In this document: one piece after another, positions 31,501 through 46,500 of the stretch | Numbering within the stretch: the stretch's first letter is position 1 | Layout: every line of letters begins with the position of its first letter | Source of the DNA: Owenia fusiformis | Lineage: Eukaryota; Annelida; Polychaeta; Sabellida; Oweniidae | Assembly (NCBI GenBank): GCA_903813345.2 | Contig: CAIIXF020000005.1 | Location: forward strand, 34,475,375-34,539,374 | Direction: 5' to 3' | Length of the DNA: 64,000 nucleotides | Translations under genes and position numbers: made by a program | The notes under the pieces: model-generated | Database searches by the model: none | The model's input: only the letters and a program-made list of their open reading frames with translations | What the model was told of the DNA's origin: nothing

Positions 31501-34500
31501 AATCCCACCTTAGAGCTCCATATAGATATTATACATGTACACTGTAATTTGATTCATCCTCTAAAAACAGGGTTATGAGGTCCAAATTAGATTCTTTCTC
31601 TTTCCTCCTTTTTCTTGTCAAATGGAATTGTTCTGTAATGTAATATAGAATTGTTCAGTAAAATCATATGAACTTGTTCAGTAATATGATATGCAAGGGC
31701 TAATACAAAATGTAGTTGTAATTTTTGTTTTAATGCACAAATGTATGTAACAATTAATAAACTGACACAACATTCTTATTTTATATAAAATCATAAAGAA
31801 GCTGTTCATGTAGAAAGTGATTTGAAAATTGAAAAATATCCAAATTGTATTTGTCACTGTGCAACAGAACTAGCCATATAGATTACTAGGTATTACTAGG
31901 CAATGTTATCAATTTTGAAATGTTGATTTTTCTCTATATTTTAGGCATTTGACATGTTGATATGTTGATTTGCTGTTTACTCGAACCTCATTTGAAAATC
32001 AACATTTTTCACCAATGTAAAACTTAAAGTAACTTTCTCTATACAAAATAAACTTTGTTCTTCCTAGTGTCAATTTGACACTATCATGCCTTTTTCAGAA
32101 AATGGGTACTCGTCCATCTAAACAGGACAATGTCATCAAGAAGCTGAATGAAGCAATATCATTTGCCTCACTCAACCAATTGTCTTATGACAGTTTAATG
32201 TCTGATGATTTCTGTGCAAAGAAGATCAAGGACACTGATCAATGGGAAAACAGCAGTTCTGATTCAGAAAGGTACATTTTATCTTGATTTTAATATAGAA
32301 ATAAATTAGAAATCATGAAATATATCATCTATAGATTTTATACTATTGGGCTAATGGTTTTTAATTTTATTATTATCTATCTGAACCAAGTGTAAAATTT
32401 GGAAAACCATGAAAAATTATCTATGCAAACTGCAAAACCAAAGTTTAAGTCAGAATAATTTATGGTATACATATTGTTTTTTCAGTTCTGATGACTACTT
32501 TGAAAGCCCTTATGAAGAATCAGAGAATGAATATTCCATAACAAGTGATAAACAACAGGCTTCTCCCAACACTAGAGACAAGGCCTTTGTCACAAGCAAT
32601 ATCAAACAGGAAAAAAGCACTGGAAGGACATCTGATTTTTTCAATCCAATGTACCAATCTGCAAGTGTATGTTTCAATGTTGATGATGACAACCACGAAG
32701 CTGATAATGATGTCCATCTTGAAGCAATTGCTCGATGTAAGGAGGAGGACAGGGAAAGCTCAGATAAACCAACCAGAACAAGTTCTGTGTCGTTTGCACC
32801 AGTAGTGTCAGTAAGTATACACATTACACATATTAGTAATGATAACCTATATGTGAATTATTGTCACAATATAAGAACAATTGATTTGCTGGTTTACATT
32901 GAGGTATCTCTGACAAGTATATTTTATTATAGACCAGTAAATGAGATGTTACAGTGGTATAATTTGATCATTATTTGAATCACAACAAAGACTTCAATTC
33001 TATGAATTATGGCAAATAAATAACCAATACCAAAATACGGAACCCCAAGCTTATTCCTAAAGTAATGATGTATAGAAGTTATGATCTCAAATGTATAGTC
33101 AAACAGTCTAATGGATAAATAAAAAGTGAAGATAATTGTTTAAAATAACAAAATTTCAATATCTTTAGGTATCTGAGTTTCAATCACATGAGGCTAAAGA
33201 CAAACAAGGAAGTTTATTGCGATCTGTACTCACAAGACGTAAACCCAGCCTTAAAATGCAGCCAGAAAGTGACTTCATTGAAACAGAACGAGGCTCCCCA
33301 GGATCAAATATTAATGTTGGGCAAACATTATCAGCTGTTGGGTTTGACTTAAAACCAAAACGATCGTCTATGAAACGAACTTCCACTTTCGGTAAGGCAA
33401 AGGTAAATATGTCTGAATGTCATCAGCTGTCTAGCTCTTGCATGTTGAATCAACTTGGCTTTTATTTACAGAAGGCTTGTAAAAAATGTTTTTAAAATAC
33501 TTTCACAGCAAAGTCGTTTATTTACTTGATTATGTTTTAGATTTATTGTTCAATGTTTGTTGCAATTGTTAGTAAAGTGAAATATTCAGTTTTTTGTGGA
33601 TGGCGTTCGGTGTCTGTAACATGGCATAGAAAATTATGGTGTCTGTAACAAATGACAAGTGGTGACATTTTGCATGGTCTCTAACCTACTAGTCCCATGT
33701 AGTCATTCACAATCTTCATGTGTTCCAGGACTCCTGTGTTAATCTTCCCAAAGTAAAGGAACAACAAGAAGTGGTCATCAATGAAGAAAATATGGTTTAC
33801 CGTACTGAGGCTTTTGAACAATATCAGAAGTTTGCTCAGGTATCATTAAATATTATTAATATAAAAAGTTCCATTGTACTCTAGATTGTGCTTTACATTG
33901 TTTATATTTGTATGTCACCACCAAGAAGTTTTACCCACTATTATTGTAACTGGTATTGGTTGTTTGGAGCTCTGTAACGGCATTTGTAACAAATTGTCAC
34001 ACCTTTTGGATTGCAACTATTAGTAAATTGTCACATTTCGTTGCTAATCTTTGAAAATATAATATGCTGTATCAGCAACTAAGTCCTTCTTCATGATTGA
34101 CATATTACCATATATGGTCATAAAAGATTGACCATATATGGTCATAAAAGATTGACCATATATACTTTAAGTGCATAACTTTAACAACATTTGTTTAGAT
34201 GGAGCAGAAGAAAAAGCTAACAGATCTCAATGAGACAAGTGAAGATGTTCTCAGCTTCCTACAAGGCAAACTGGAAACATTAGATGGTGCCATCAAAGCT
34301 GCAAGAGGTAATTAGCACCCCCTGTAACTGTAACTTTAGTTAAAAGATCTGCTAAGAGGAAACACTCCTGGGAGCAGAAATTAACCAAAAGGGTAACAAG
34401 TCCATTGAATAATACATTTATTGAAGACAACTATTTACATCATATAATGGCTATTTTCAAATCAATCACCAGTGTAAATACCTCAATAAAATCCTTGAGT

Positions 34501-37500
34501 TCTTACCGATGTAGCAAAAGAAAACCATGCCATACTTAAACCTGCTTTCACTTTCCCATCTGCTGAAAATAACATTGATAAAACTTAATAATTTCATTAT
34601 TCATGACATACGGTAAAACCTGTGTTAGTGAAGGTCACCTCTCTCTAATGGACATTCTTCCTCTACATATACACCCCCAAAATGCAATCTGATTTTCGAC
34701 GCTGTTTTGGTGCCAAATTTCGGTGCCATTTTGTCACCAAATGGACTGACTAGTCCGGTGCTAAATTTTGGTGTCGAAAGGTTTCGTTGCCGGAATGGTG
34801 CCGTAACAGTGCCAAATTTTTTTGATGCCAAATTATATTGGCTGTGTACTGTTCTGACTTCTGTATAAATTATCCTCTCTGTCGTGAATATCAACCAACA
34901 CTAAACATGTTCAATATACACAGGTTTTACTGTATATTCCTTTAGAGCATTATTCTGGGGCTCATGTGAAGGAGTCCAAGTCAGTAGCTGATCAGATACA
35001 AAGCCTCAAGAGAAGAACATTTGGCAGATCACTGAGTAAAACAAAGAGCCTCATGCAATACAGCATTAGAAGCCAACTAGATGACCTGCATGAGTATACT
35101 CCTTGGTTCATGTACATCATAACACTGGTAGGTAGCTTTAGTAGACTCACATCCTAATATTGGTAGTATGACACCATTACACAGAGCAGATGACAGCATA
35201 ACATTTAATAAGTATGTTGACATCCTATGATAACAGGTGTTTTGACATCATTGGTAGATTGACTTCATTATATGGAGAGTTTTACATTATCATTCAGGTC
35301 ACATCACACTGGTAGGTAAATATTATAAAACAACTGAGTATGTTGACATCACAACAGATTGATGTCATACTGGTAAACTGACATCATAACACTGGTAGAA
35401 GGATATCATTTCTGGTATATGTTGACATTACTGCTTAGTTGCAATCATAACATGAGTAGGTTGCCATCATAACTCAAAAGAATATCAAGCTGGTATAATG
35501 ACATAGACTAACACAAGTAAGATGACATACTTAGCCTGGTCATCTTGTTGATGTCATATTTTATTCAAAATTTACAGTCATTTTATTTCAAGGCACAGTT
35601 AATCTGCCTGGCAGTGACATGCTACCTGCATTCGTTTGCTCCCATAGGCCTTCAACAAACAGTGAAACTCCAAGACGGCATCAAAACATTTCGGGGAACA
35701 GAAACGATTGATTCATGGATAAGTCCAAATATTTGGATTGGTCCCCCACTCTCTGGCCTCATTGGTTAGATTTTAACGTGGATAGAATATGTTAGTTGTT
35801 CTTGTTTATCTAGAGTATCCATTTTTCTCTTGTCTGTTAACCAGTATTCTTTGTTTCATTTTTAAAATAGTGTTTGAAAGATGAGCTTTCAAATGGTACT
35901 ATTTGTTGAAGTAATGTTATTATTTGCAGTTATGAAAAGAACCAGGTATGGTATGGCAAATGAATTGCAATTGAGCCAGTCATACCTTTGATCATGAGCA
36001 TTTCTCATCATAATTTCAACTTGTGTTCTCACTTTCATTGCAAAATAAGATCATACAGGAAGAGATTTAAAGGTAGAGTGGCAATGAAAGATATCAAACT
36101 TTAGGGACCAAAATTATGCTGAAACGTTTGACTGCATGAGTTTCCCTATAGGGAATTAACATGGGATATGTTGTTTTACCCTCTTCATTTCAGAAGTTAC
36201 TGACATAGTGTAGAACAAAATTTCTTAGGGTTAATTTTCTAAATAAGTCAAAATATTTTTAAAAATCTGTTGAGGTAGGGTCCTAATCCATGTTTTTTCG
36301 AAAGTCATATTGATAATTTTATTGTTCTGGGGACCTCAATTGAAGAAAAACATATTATTTTGATGAGACATGTTGAATTTATTGTGAGAGAATGCTTATG
36401 GTTTAAAATCATTTGCAGTATATAATTTATATTTAAACATTTTTAAGGCTAAACCATTTAATCAATGAAGGTTCCTTGGCATGATATCTTTCTTAGAATT
36501 AAATTTATATGTACATTTTATGAACATGAATAAGATGTATTCGTCTAGCTTGCATTTCCTTGTGGTAGTTTATAGTTTCACTGTTTTAAAATCAGATTGA
36601 TTTAAAACAACTTGATTAAACGTACATAAAAATGTGGATAAGAAAACAAGGTACACCATTGTGATCTTTAACTTTCAGAAAAGGGAGCATTCCATGCCCC
36701 CTGTTTACGTGAAGACTTAACGGTAATCACCTATTATGCTAAACAAGAATATGACAGTGTTGGTACACTGGGGTGCTGTGAGATGGCGCTGAGGAACACT
36801 GCAGGAACAACAACTGAGGATGAATGTTCAGACGCAACCTCAGGTAAAAATGTGAATTTTCATCTGATTTCTAGTTTGTTCTATTGTAATTACAAGTAGA
36901 ACTGTTAGACTATGTGTCCAACCACATCTTCGTTCACTCGGCTCCTGTCAGTCTGAACGCAGGGAAGACCAAGTGTGCGAAGATAGTCCAGCCTTAAAAC
37001 TATAGAAAAACACTTAAAGGAGTTTCTGGCTAGGAGTTGTCATATGTATGAAAACATTCAGGGCTGGTATCAACCTATCAGAAAGCAAGATTTCAACAAG
37101 CTTGACTAAGTATTTCATTATTTTATTTCTTTCTTATTGATAACACATTTCTTTCAATTTCAATCTACTTTCCACCATTCCAGTTGACCTTCATTTATCT
37201 ATTTCACCACATCACAATATGAAAGTTCATAAAATATGAGGTAGTCTTAGTATTCCTTGGCAACACAGACACCCTTGTACTCATCGAAGACAAGTCCGTA
37301 AGGGCAGGGACGGGCAAGGGCTTTTCCAGATGCATCGCACTGCCAGAAACAGCTGTTGTCAGAGTGCTTGAAGTGGAATTTTTGGGCAGGGGCCTGGTAT
37401 GTGTTGTAGCTGTTGTGCCTGTTGTAGCTATCATGTCCGTAGCTTGGCTGGGCAACATATGTTTCAGCTGGGTAGTAGCTCTTGGGGCATGTGAAGTAGC

Positions 37501-40500
37501 TGCTGTAGGAAGTGGCACATTTTCTGCATGTGTTGTACATGTAGGATCCATATCCGTAGCTGTTGCAGTAGCTGTAGCTCTTGGTTTCATATGCGTTGTA
37601 GCTTGGGGCTTCATAGCCATTGTAGCTTGAGGCTTTGTAGCTGTCCTGGGTGTTGTAGCTTGGGGCTTTGTAGCTGTCACGTGTGTTGTAGCTTGGGGCT
37701 TTGTAGCTGTCACGGGTGTTGTAGCTTGGGGCTTTGTAGCTATCATGTTCATTGTAGCTTGGTGCTACGTAGGATTCCTGGTCATAACCATCATTCCTCT
37801 GATAACCATCAGTTGGGTATTTGGGCTCATATGCCTTGCTGGAAAATGAGATTTTGTCAGTGAGTTATTAGATGATATAGAGAATGATAGGATATTTTTA
37901 CAAAAATGAGGCAAGGCTTTCTTGGAGGAATTGAATCGGACTCTTCCCCTCTTTGGTCAAGGATAAATTATATTCATCAATGGAAAGGATTTTCTAAACA
38001 AACCAGACCGCACTGTGCCTAACAAGTACAATATAACCTTTAAAGGGTACAAAATGATCATCATTTGTTCATAACCGTGAATTTTTAGTCTGAATTCTAT
38101 CCATATTTTTACAATTTTGGTCTTAATCATAACCTTTTGCCTGCCAAGAAGACATGTGAGACTTTTTCATTTCAGTTAAAAATGCATATTCTTTGTCACA
38201 TAGCCATTTCATTGTATAAGACAGGTTCCAATTCAAATTATTCAAGTTTTTGAGGCATTTTTTAGAAAAAGCAACAGACCTATTTTTACTAGATCAGTTT
38301 TTCATGCTGATAAAGATATTAAAAGATGACAGCTCAACGGGGTGGTCACGACACTAAATTTTGGCATTTTTACCCCCCTAGGAAAATATTCTAGGGGGTA
38401 CTATGAAACTAGTTCATAACTCAAAGGATATATGAGCTATTGTTCTGAGTTGTACACCATACATTGCTAGTACAAATATGAATACTATCCTAAAGTTATG
38501 GGTTGATACCCTTATTGGTCTCAGAAAAATACATAAAACAGGAAAAAGATACCAATTTTTGTCTTGCCAATTTTATATTTGTAGCTTCAAGCACAATATG
38601 AGAGCTTTAACAGCTCATAGTAGTATTTTAAAAATTTTCCAAGCTATGTGTGGTATTGTAATACATCTATTTTAGTTATGAAGTACTATTTTGTAATTTT
38701 AATATGACTTTATAGTGCCCTACCCCTGGAAAATTGAAGAAAGTGGATGTGGTGAATTTTATCATTTTGCAGCATTAAGTTAGAAACATGTATTGATAGA
38801 CACCAAATCAATAAATTCATACCATCATCAAATGTTAGGTGACATTCTAATTCATTTATTACTAGAATATAGGACTTAAGATATTTTATATGTAAGTTTT
38901 CAATTAAGTACATGTATCATAATGAAATCTAGTGTAACCACATACTAGAGAGGTTGGCATACAGTCTGGACATTGACATAAAGTCTAAACATTATAATCA
39001 TCAATTGATCTCATTTGAGCAACTAGACTATGGTGGTCATCATGCACAAGTAATGTACAGTAGAACCTGCTAAGTGGAACACCTCCGTAAGTGGAACACC
39101 TCCCAAGTGGAATGCCTTTTCAAAGTCCCGTTTTAAAAACCCATTGACTTAATGTTAATTGAACCTCTGTAAGTGGAACACCTCCAAACTTGAACAGTGA
39201 ACACCCCATATTGAAAAATTAACCTGCTAAGTGGAACAGTCAATTTCCATAGATTTCAATATTGATATATGTAAACAGAATTAATCTCCTTCAATGATAT
39301 CTGGGTATGAAAACAGGTAATACTGTGATAATTGGCAAATTAGGATTTCAATGGATTAACCTCCTGTAGAGGTCAACATGTGATGCAACCAATAATTAAT
39401 TTGATAATCAGCAAATTAGGATTTCATAAGATTTTCATTCAGAAAATTGGATTAACCTCCTGTAGAACTGGACACGTGATGCTACCACTAATTAATATCC
39501 CTTGCTGTTTGTTTCAAACTTAATAAGTAAGATTAAAAATGTCATTTAAAAACAATTGAATTATTAGCAGTAGGAACAAGTCTTTAAAACTTAATTGCCT
39601 AATCCTTGTACCTGAGACTGGCACAGTTAGGAGGATTAAGAATGTCAGAAAACATTTTTGGCAGAATGAGGAGGATTAAGAATGTCAGATACCTTTTTGA
39701 GTAAAATAAATGGATTATTAATGGTATATACCTGCCCTGTAATGAAGGGAGAATCATATTTCCAATGATACATATAAATCCTATATTTGATCTTGTATGT
39801 TCCCTGCGAACCCAAAACCTCCGTAAGTGGAACACCTTCTAAGTGGAACGCTTTGTGGCAGAATGGAGTGTTCCACTTACACAGGTTCTACTGTATTTAC
39901 ATAATAATGTTATAAAGGAGCATGTAGGTTATCGCAAACAACTTCAGACAATTCTAACTTGAATTATGAATATTTTCTGACCATGAACATGGGTATATCT
40001 TTTAGATCTATTCATTATCTTCAAGAAAAGTAAATATAATGATTTATTCCATAATACTACTGTTTTCCCAGGGAAATAGGAAGGAATAAAAATCGTATTG
40101 AATCGTATTACATGAAAAAATCGTATTGTCCCCAGGACAAAAATCGTATTGGAGCGTATTACATGGAAAAATTGTATTGTCCCCGGGACAAAAATCGTAT
40201 TGGAACGTATTAACCTATTTTTGGTTACCCGGTTATTTTTAACCTTGACTAATTGATAAAAGCATTATCCAAATGTAACATTTTAAAGAGGAATGTATTA
40301 TGGAATAAATAGGTTATTTCTGGTCGGGATTGAATGTGGGTTTTATTCCTCGGAAAATATGATATTGACCTTTGGAAATATGATATGGACACTCGGTCGC
40401 TGCGCTCCCTCGGTCAATATCATATTACCCTTCGGTCAATATCATATTGTCCCTCGGAATAAAACCCATATTCAATCCCTCCCAGTAAATAACCTATATT

Positions 40501-43500
40501 AATCAGACCTAAGTGATATTAAAGGGAATGGCCCAATCAACATACTTTTTACTAAAAATGTTGACCTAATTTTCACCAAAGATGCAACCTTTAATTATAT
40601 TGTTGAATGCATAATTAGAATATGCTTTGAGAGTGAGACATGTTCTATTTCCTAAGAGGAAAAGTGGATTGCTCCAGGGACTTTAAAGACACTGGATTTA
40701 AATGACCAAAATGAACTGAAACCAATGGATAGCATGAATTATTTCAAAGGGGAAATAACATGGGGAACACTAATCTTAGGGGAATTCAGTTTTCTTTTCA
40801 AGAGCTATTTGATACATTAAAATAAAGAATAGTAATGCATTAAACATTAATAAAATGATAGCATTTTTGGTGAAAATGAGGTCAACAACTTTGAAAAAAT
40901 ATATTGATGGGTTGATTGCTAGTGAAATATCTTTGAGTCGGATTGACTTTATTATCCCTGTATACCCTGACTTCATGGTCAGAAAATAGTCATAATCAAA
41001 GATATAACTGTCTGAAATTGTTTGTGATAACTTACCTGAACCTTTCCAGGTCAAATCAGGAGTGACAAAATTATTTCCACCAAATTTTTGACATGTCTTC
41101 AAATACGATAATATTTTCTTCATAAGATAGAGTGTCACTTGTGAAATTTATTGATTGACCTGAGATCGTACCATATCTTTATGACATAGAAGCGAAATAG
41201 CCATATTTAACTTTAATGATGTTTGTTTAATTGTTGTTTGCCACTTTTCGACAATTGTCAAAATTTGGGGGTTTTGGGGGAGGGGTACCAATACCAATAC
41301 GCGATAACGTTTTCGTTCAGTTTAGTTAACTCTCGTTTGAAGAGCTCTCATGTACGGTACAACATCGTCTACATCCGGGTTCTTTCCCATTGGATTACGC
41401 AGGGGTGCTATTTTCAATGCCGCACTGCGACTTTATTAAACATTTATGTAGAGTTGCATTTGCAGAAATGATAGGTATGTATGTAATTAAGATATGTTAC
41501 AAGGCTTTTTGAACTGTAATCACCAAATCCGAAGAAATCTGTAGTTGAAAATGCCGTCCAATTTCAGTGACGTCACTGATTTCCCAAATTGCTCAGACTT
41601 CATCGAAGATCGAAAAAATATCAATGATGTTACTTCGAATCTCCGATTATCTATCTGATTATTCAATAGATTGGATCATATAACTATGCTTGAGGGCTGA
41701 TGGAAGATCAGAAGCTGAGAAACGTTCAGAGTATAGACTCGTTCGGCGGGCCAATGAAAATTTGTCCCTTCCAAAGCGATGCATCATGGGAGATATTTAT
41801 GTAAATTACCACCTGAACTCTTATCGTGAATAGGAGTATTAGGTTAAAAAATTCACCTGATTCAGACTATCCTTAAATGAGCACTGATTCACCCAAGAGC
41901 ATAACTTTTTCAAAACATGTAAGTGTTATTTTTGAACCACTCACATTAATGTTTCGTCTAATTTTCCCTCAGAGTTTCATCATCATTGTCCAAATCTTAT
42001 GCTTATATTTTTTGAGATATATGGATGTTCATTATTAAAATCTTGCCTTCCTTTGCAGTTGGAAAAGATTCAGCATTAGGTGTTATAAGTCCCAGAGCAC
42101 GATAAATAAAAAAATAACAACAAAATGACATAGAACTGATAGATGTTTTCTCCTGTGCATGTCAGCCTTGGTCTACCAAGTTGCTATTCAGTAGGAAGAA
42201 ACTCATTTTTCAGTTTCCATTTTAATTTCCTGACAAATAGGGCGATCATCCCAGGATTTTTTCTATGATCTATGTGTCGCCATAGCAACTTCTGTTTTAG
42301 AGAACAATAGAACAATAGAAAAGATTACTTTACCATAATTTTAATCATCCCACATTGTAGACATATTTAGAATTAAAAATATGAAGAGAATGACACCAAC
42401 CCTCTATTCATGGGAATAGTTAACCATTGTAAAGCTACTCATGGTTAACTGACAGAATTGATTGTATCTTCAACTAAGAAGACAATAAAATGTTAAAACC
42501 AGAAGAAAACCACACCAACTTTCTTCTATTTACCAGGGGTAGGGCACTATAAAGTCATATTAAAATTACAAAATAGTACTTCATCACTATAATAGATGTA
42601 TTACAATATCACACATAGCTTGGGAATGTTGTTAGAATACTACTTTGAGCTGTTTAAGTTATCATATTTTGCTTGGAGCTACAAATATAAAATAAGCAAA
42701 AAAAATGACAAAAATTGCATATTTTTTTCTAATTAATTGTATTTTTCCGAAACCAACAAAGATATCAACCTATAAATTTAGGGTAGTATTCATCTCTGTA
42801 CTAACAATGTATGCTGTAGAACTCAGAACAATAGTTTATATATCCTTTGAGTTATGAACTAATATTATAGTACCCCCTAAAATAATTTCACAGGGGGGTA
42901 AAAACGCTAAAATTCAGTGTCGTGACCACCCCGTTGAGCTGTCATCTTTTAATATCTTTATCAGCATGAAAATCTGAGCCAGAAAAAATAGGTCTGTTGC
43001 TTTTTCTAAAAAATGCCTCAAAAACCCTTTCCCTTGAGATATTCTGAAATTGGAACCTGTCTATATCCTACTTACATTGGTGTCCATGATTTTATATCTA
43101 ATTAATCGCTCATATTAAGAGTGAAAAGATAGCCAGTGTCTTATAAAGGGTTAAGTTATTAATATTGATGTACAGATATCTTTCAGACTTCATGAGGGAT
43201 GGGTTGTAGAAAATTGAAGTTAATTTTGTTATGATTCCCCCTCCCTCATATATGCTGCCCATTGTGCTTTAACATGTATCATCTTCAACTCGACAATGGG
43301 AAGAACTGCTCTACCTAAGTGACTAATATGTCATGATATGACATCTAAAGAGTCGATAAAAGATATATAATATATATATCATAGAAATTGTGTAACAAAA
43401 CTTTATTGAAGTTCATTATTTTGGACACTTGAGATATATTTTTCACACTGTTAAACAGAGTAAGACACCTTATTGCAAAATAACTGATATTAATAAAAAA

Positions 43501-46500
43501 CTTAACATCTAATAGTGAATGTGAAAACTTAAGAATAACTTACGTGGCGTATTCACTGGCCATTGCCACAGCGATGCATCCTACGAAAACTGCGAGTACG
43601 GTTTGCATGTTGAATATCTGTGTAGAGCTTCTGAGAGACTGAGGAATAGTACAATGGTAGCCACTTATATAGTCCCAACACAATCCCAAATACCCAGATG
43701 TGCCACAGGGAGTATTACAATAAGTCACATAAGTGACCTCAATCTATTGTTGTAATTAATATAATTACACTAATGAAGCTAAGGTTAATAAGGTTGGCCA
43801 ACAAGAAAATCCAGTGAAAAATCACTGAAAAAATACAAAGACCCGAAGATAGAAGGGAATTGAAAGTGGAATCAAAGTAAATGGTTACATTGCCACAGGA
43901 GTCCCATTTATACTTGTATACTGTTCTGGACAGGAATGCATGCTCCTTTACCTCATGTTACATTTTGTACTAGGCCTTATTAGTTTTAAATCAGATTTAA
44001 AACTTTGACAAAATCCATGTCCGTATAAGTACTGTATTCTAATGCAGAACTTACCTGGGGTGATTGAAAGGAAGTTTACTTTTCCTAAAATCCATTGTTG
44101 TAACAATGACATCAGAAATAACTTGTAGACTTAAACTTTTCTGTTTATGGATAACTGTTATAAATTAAGAATTTTACATTGACTTGCATTTGTTAACTTG
44201 CATGAATACAGGAATAGGACTATAAACTTTACAACTTCAACATTATATGTCACCATCTCATGATTTCTACATGGTGACATAAAATTTTTTCTAACTTTAG
44301 CACATATATTGTGGTATCATAGAGCCCAAAAATAGACAACAAATTTCAGAAAGTCCAATTTAAACCCTGGTAGATGACTTCTAGACACTGGTTTTTCCTT
44401 GTTGCCCTTGGTAGTTGTCTTTGGAGATTCTTTGATTGATCCTCAGGTACTGTATGTCATTTTGGACTTGTTAACCTTTGTGATTACCTTGTGTGCCCTG
44501 GAAATGTAAAGGACGGAAAGGCATATTTATGACCTTTGTCAATACATTTATTTGTACACTTATCATTTCGTTCGAAAATATACATGTATTCTCTCAAAAT
44601 CAGGAAATCAGGGTGATGACCAGGGAAATTTTGTAGGGAATTTCAGTCACGAAAAACTAACGAGTGACAACTTACACTTGCTCCGAGTGTAATATCTACT
44701 TACTTTGGCCTTACTTTGGCCTTCGTAGTAGTTACACTTGTTGTTGTTGTTGCTGTAATAGGCCTATACTGCATGATGTTTTTGTAGTTGATGTCACTGA
44801 AAAAGAAATAAAGGGGTACAAAAAGGGGTGTGAACATTTAAGTTTGACATCGGCCACTGTGTCGTGTGGAGAGTGTGATACAAAATTGACGATGCAGCAC
44901 GATTAATACTCTAAATTAATAGGATAAGTCTATATTGATTTCTGATCACCTAGATAGGCCTAGATAGACTACTTTACAAAATGCATGTGAAACGTGTACT
45001 GATTTATTTTTTATTTTCCATTCATTTATTCTGGCACTGCTGAAATACCCCGGGTGAAATACACACTTCAGAGGGATTGCTGCTCCCACACGATCAGTCA
45101 GTGACACATGCCCTGCAGGCGCAAGCACGACCAGCATACTAGCCTAGCCATTCACAATCAAATTCAGAACATCTGAATTAGACTAAGACTTAAGTTTGGC
45201 CTAGGGTGAGACGATGAGAAACGAAATCAAAATTTCTTCAAGTTCATATTAAATTGATTTTTTCACCACTTCTGGCCTGAATAATGATTCAACACAATCA
45301 TAATTTACCATTCTACTCATTTCTACAATCAAGATGAAGTGAAATCCGGTTATAAATACACAAATCAGACTTTAAAATGACAGAAATGTTAAAATTCGCT
45401 TACCCGTTCAGACCAAACTTGAGAGCAATGGCGGATGCGTCGGTGACGTCACATGACGACATTACTTGGAAACACAATCGATTCGTAATCGCATCGTATG
45501 ACGTATTGATAGTTACCTTGACGATTTACCATATAAGGGAATAAAGGCGGTCTTTAGGTCACGTGAATGGCTTCAAGTGGGAATAAAGTACAAATCCCAG
45601 GCCACTTCGTGGGGAGTCTTTGTAAAAATCTTGTTAGTCTACTCATAAAAAGATATTTCTAGATTTGGATCATGTTTTGGATTCAAGGTTTCATTATATT
45701 GAATATGTTTCAATACATGTACAAGTAAATATTAATTTTATAATATACAGGGAAGGGGTTCATAGATTTTGTCACTCTTCAAAAAGATATAAAATATATT
45801 CATCAAAGCAGATGTAAAATAAGGTATGAAAACTTTTTTTGTATTATCCATGTATTATAACTCATCAAAGTGCTATATTGTGAACGTCTTGTGCTACTGT
45901 GATGGTGGGCTGGCAAGCGGCACATAAATCTTGTCAACAAAATCCAGAAAAAATCACTTACCTGTTCAACTCGAAATTTTTACAAATGCAGATTAGAGAC
46001 AAGATCTAATTAGTTATTGTGAATGTTCAGTAAATCTTTTGATAAAAAGTGTGATATTTTATCTTTTTTTGTGATTAGCAGTTGGTACTTACTACTTAAT
46101 CAGCACAAATTATTACATATTTCAGTGGCGGATCTGGGAACCAACAAAGGGGCCCAAATTTCAGGTCAGCACGAAAAAAATTTGGGCCCCATTTTCTTCA
46201 AAAGGACGATTCTCGGTTTGGAGAACGAAGTTCATCATTCTAAATGAGCATCATCCCTGCTTTGGACAAATTTGATTTTTTTACATAATGTAGATTTGAA
46301 TATCCTCTTTTGAATAGTCATAATTTAATTTGGGTAATATTTCTAGATTTTTCGCAAAAAAATATTAGCGCAGTACACTGATGAACTTCTTTCCCAAAAT
46401 CGAGACTTGTATTTTATTGAATCGGTCTAATTGAGCGTTATCCCTGCTTCAGACCAATTTGTTATTTTTACATCTTGTAGATTTAAATGTCCTCTTTTGA

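Larger units (their letters stand above)
38218..43063. mobile_element. 4.85-kb foldback DNA element with about 540-bp inverted arms
   Basis: Left arm 38218-38755 and right arm 42510-43063 are inverted copies; shared words include AGACAGGTTCCAATT at the tips, GCTCAACGGGGTGGTCACGA and ATAGTGCCCTACCCCTGG. The paralogous intron (52530-52560) lacks it and reads CATTCTGTTGTATCCTGC, an empty site. No transposase is recognisable inside, so it is probably non-autonomous. It holds nested repeats at 39058-39895, 40070-40215 and 40309-40499. Confidence 0.8.

Noticed and set aside
32510-32824. Minus-strand and second-frame readings across iRhom exon 4
   Set aside because: Overlap a well-supported plus-strand exon; no independent evidence.
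37364-37863. Plus-strand frames rich in GCCSLGLCSC opposite the chitin-binding exons (also 51664-52256)
   Set aside because: Antisense shadows of the SYKAPSYN repeat; no signal, splice or domain support.
40776-41138. 120-residue minus-strand frame inside the foldback element as a transposase
   Set aside because: No recognisable catalytic or DNA-binding motif; AT-rich, hydrophobic composition typical of random frames.
44664-44906. Cysteine-rich 80-residue plus-strand frame
   Set aside because: The CCCCCC run comes from a TTG/TGT microsatellite, and the Cys spacing fits no family I know.
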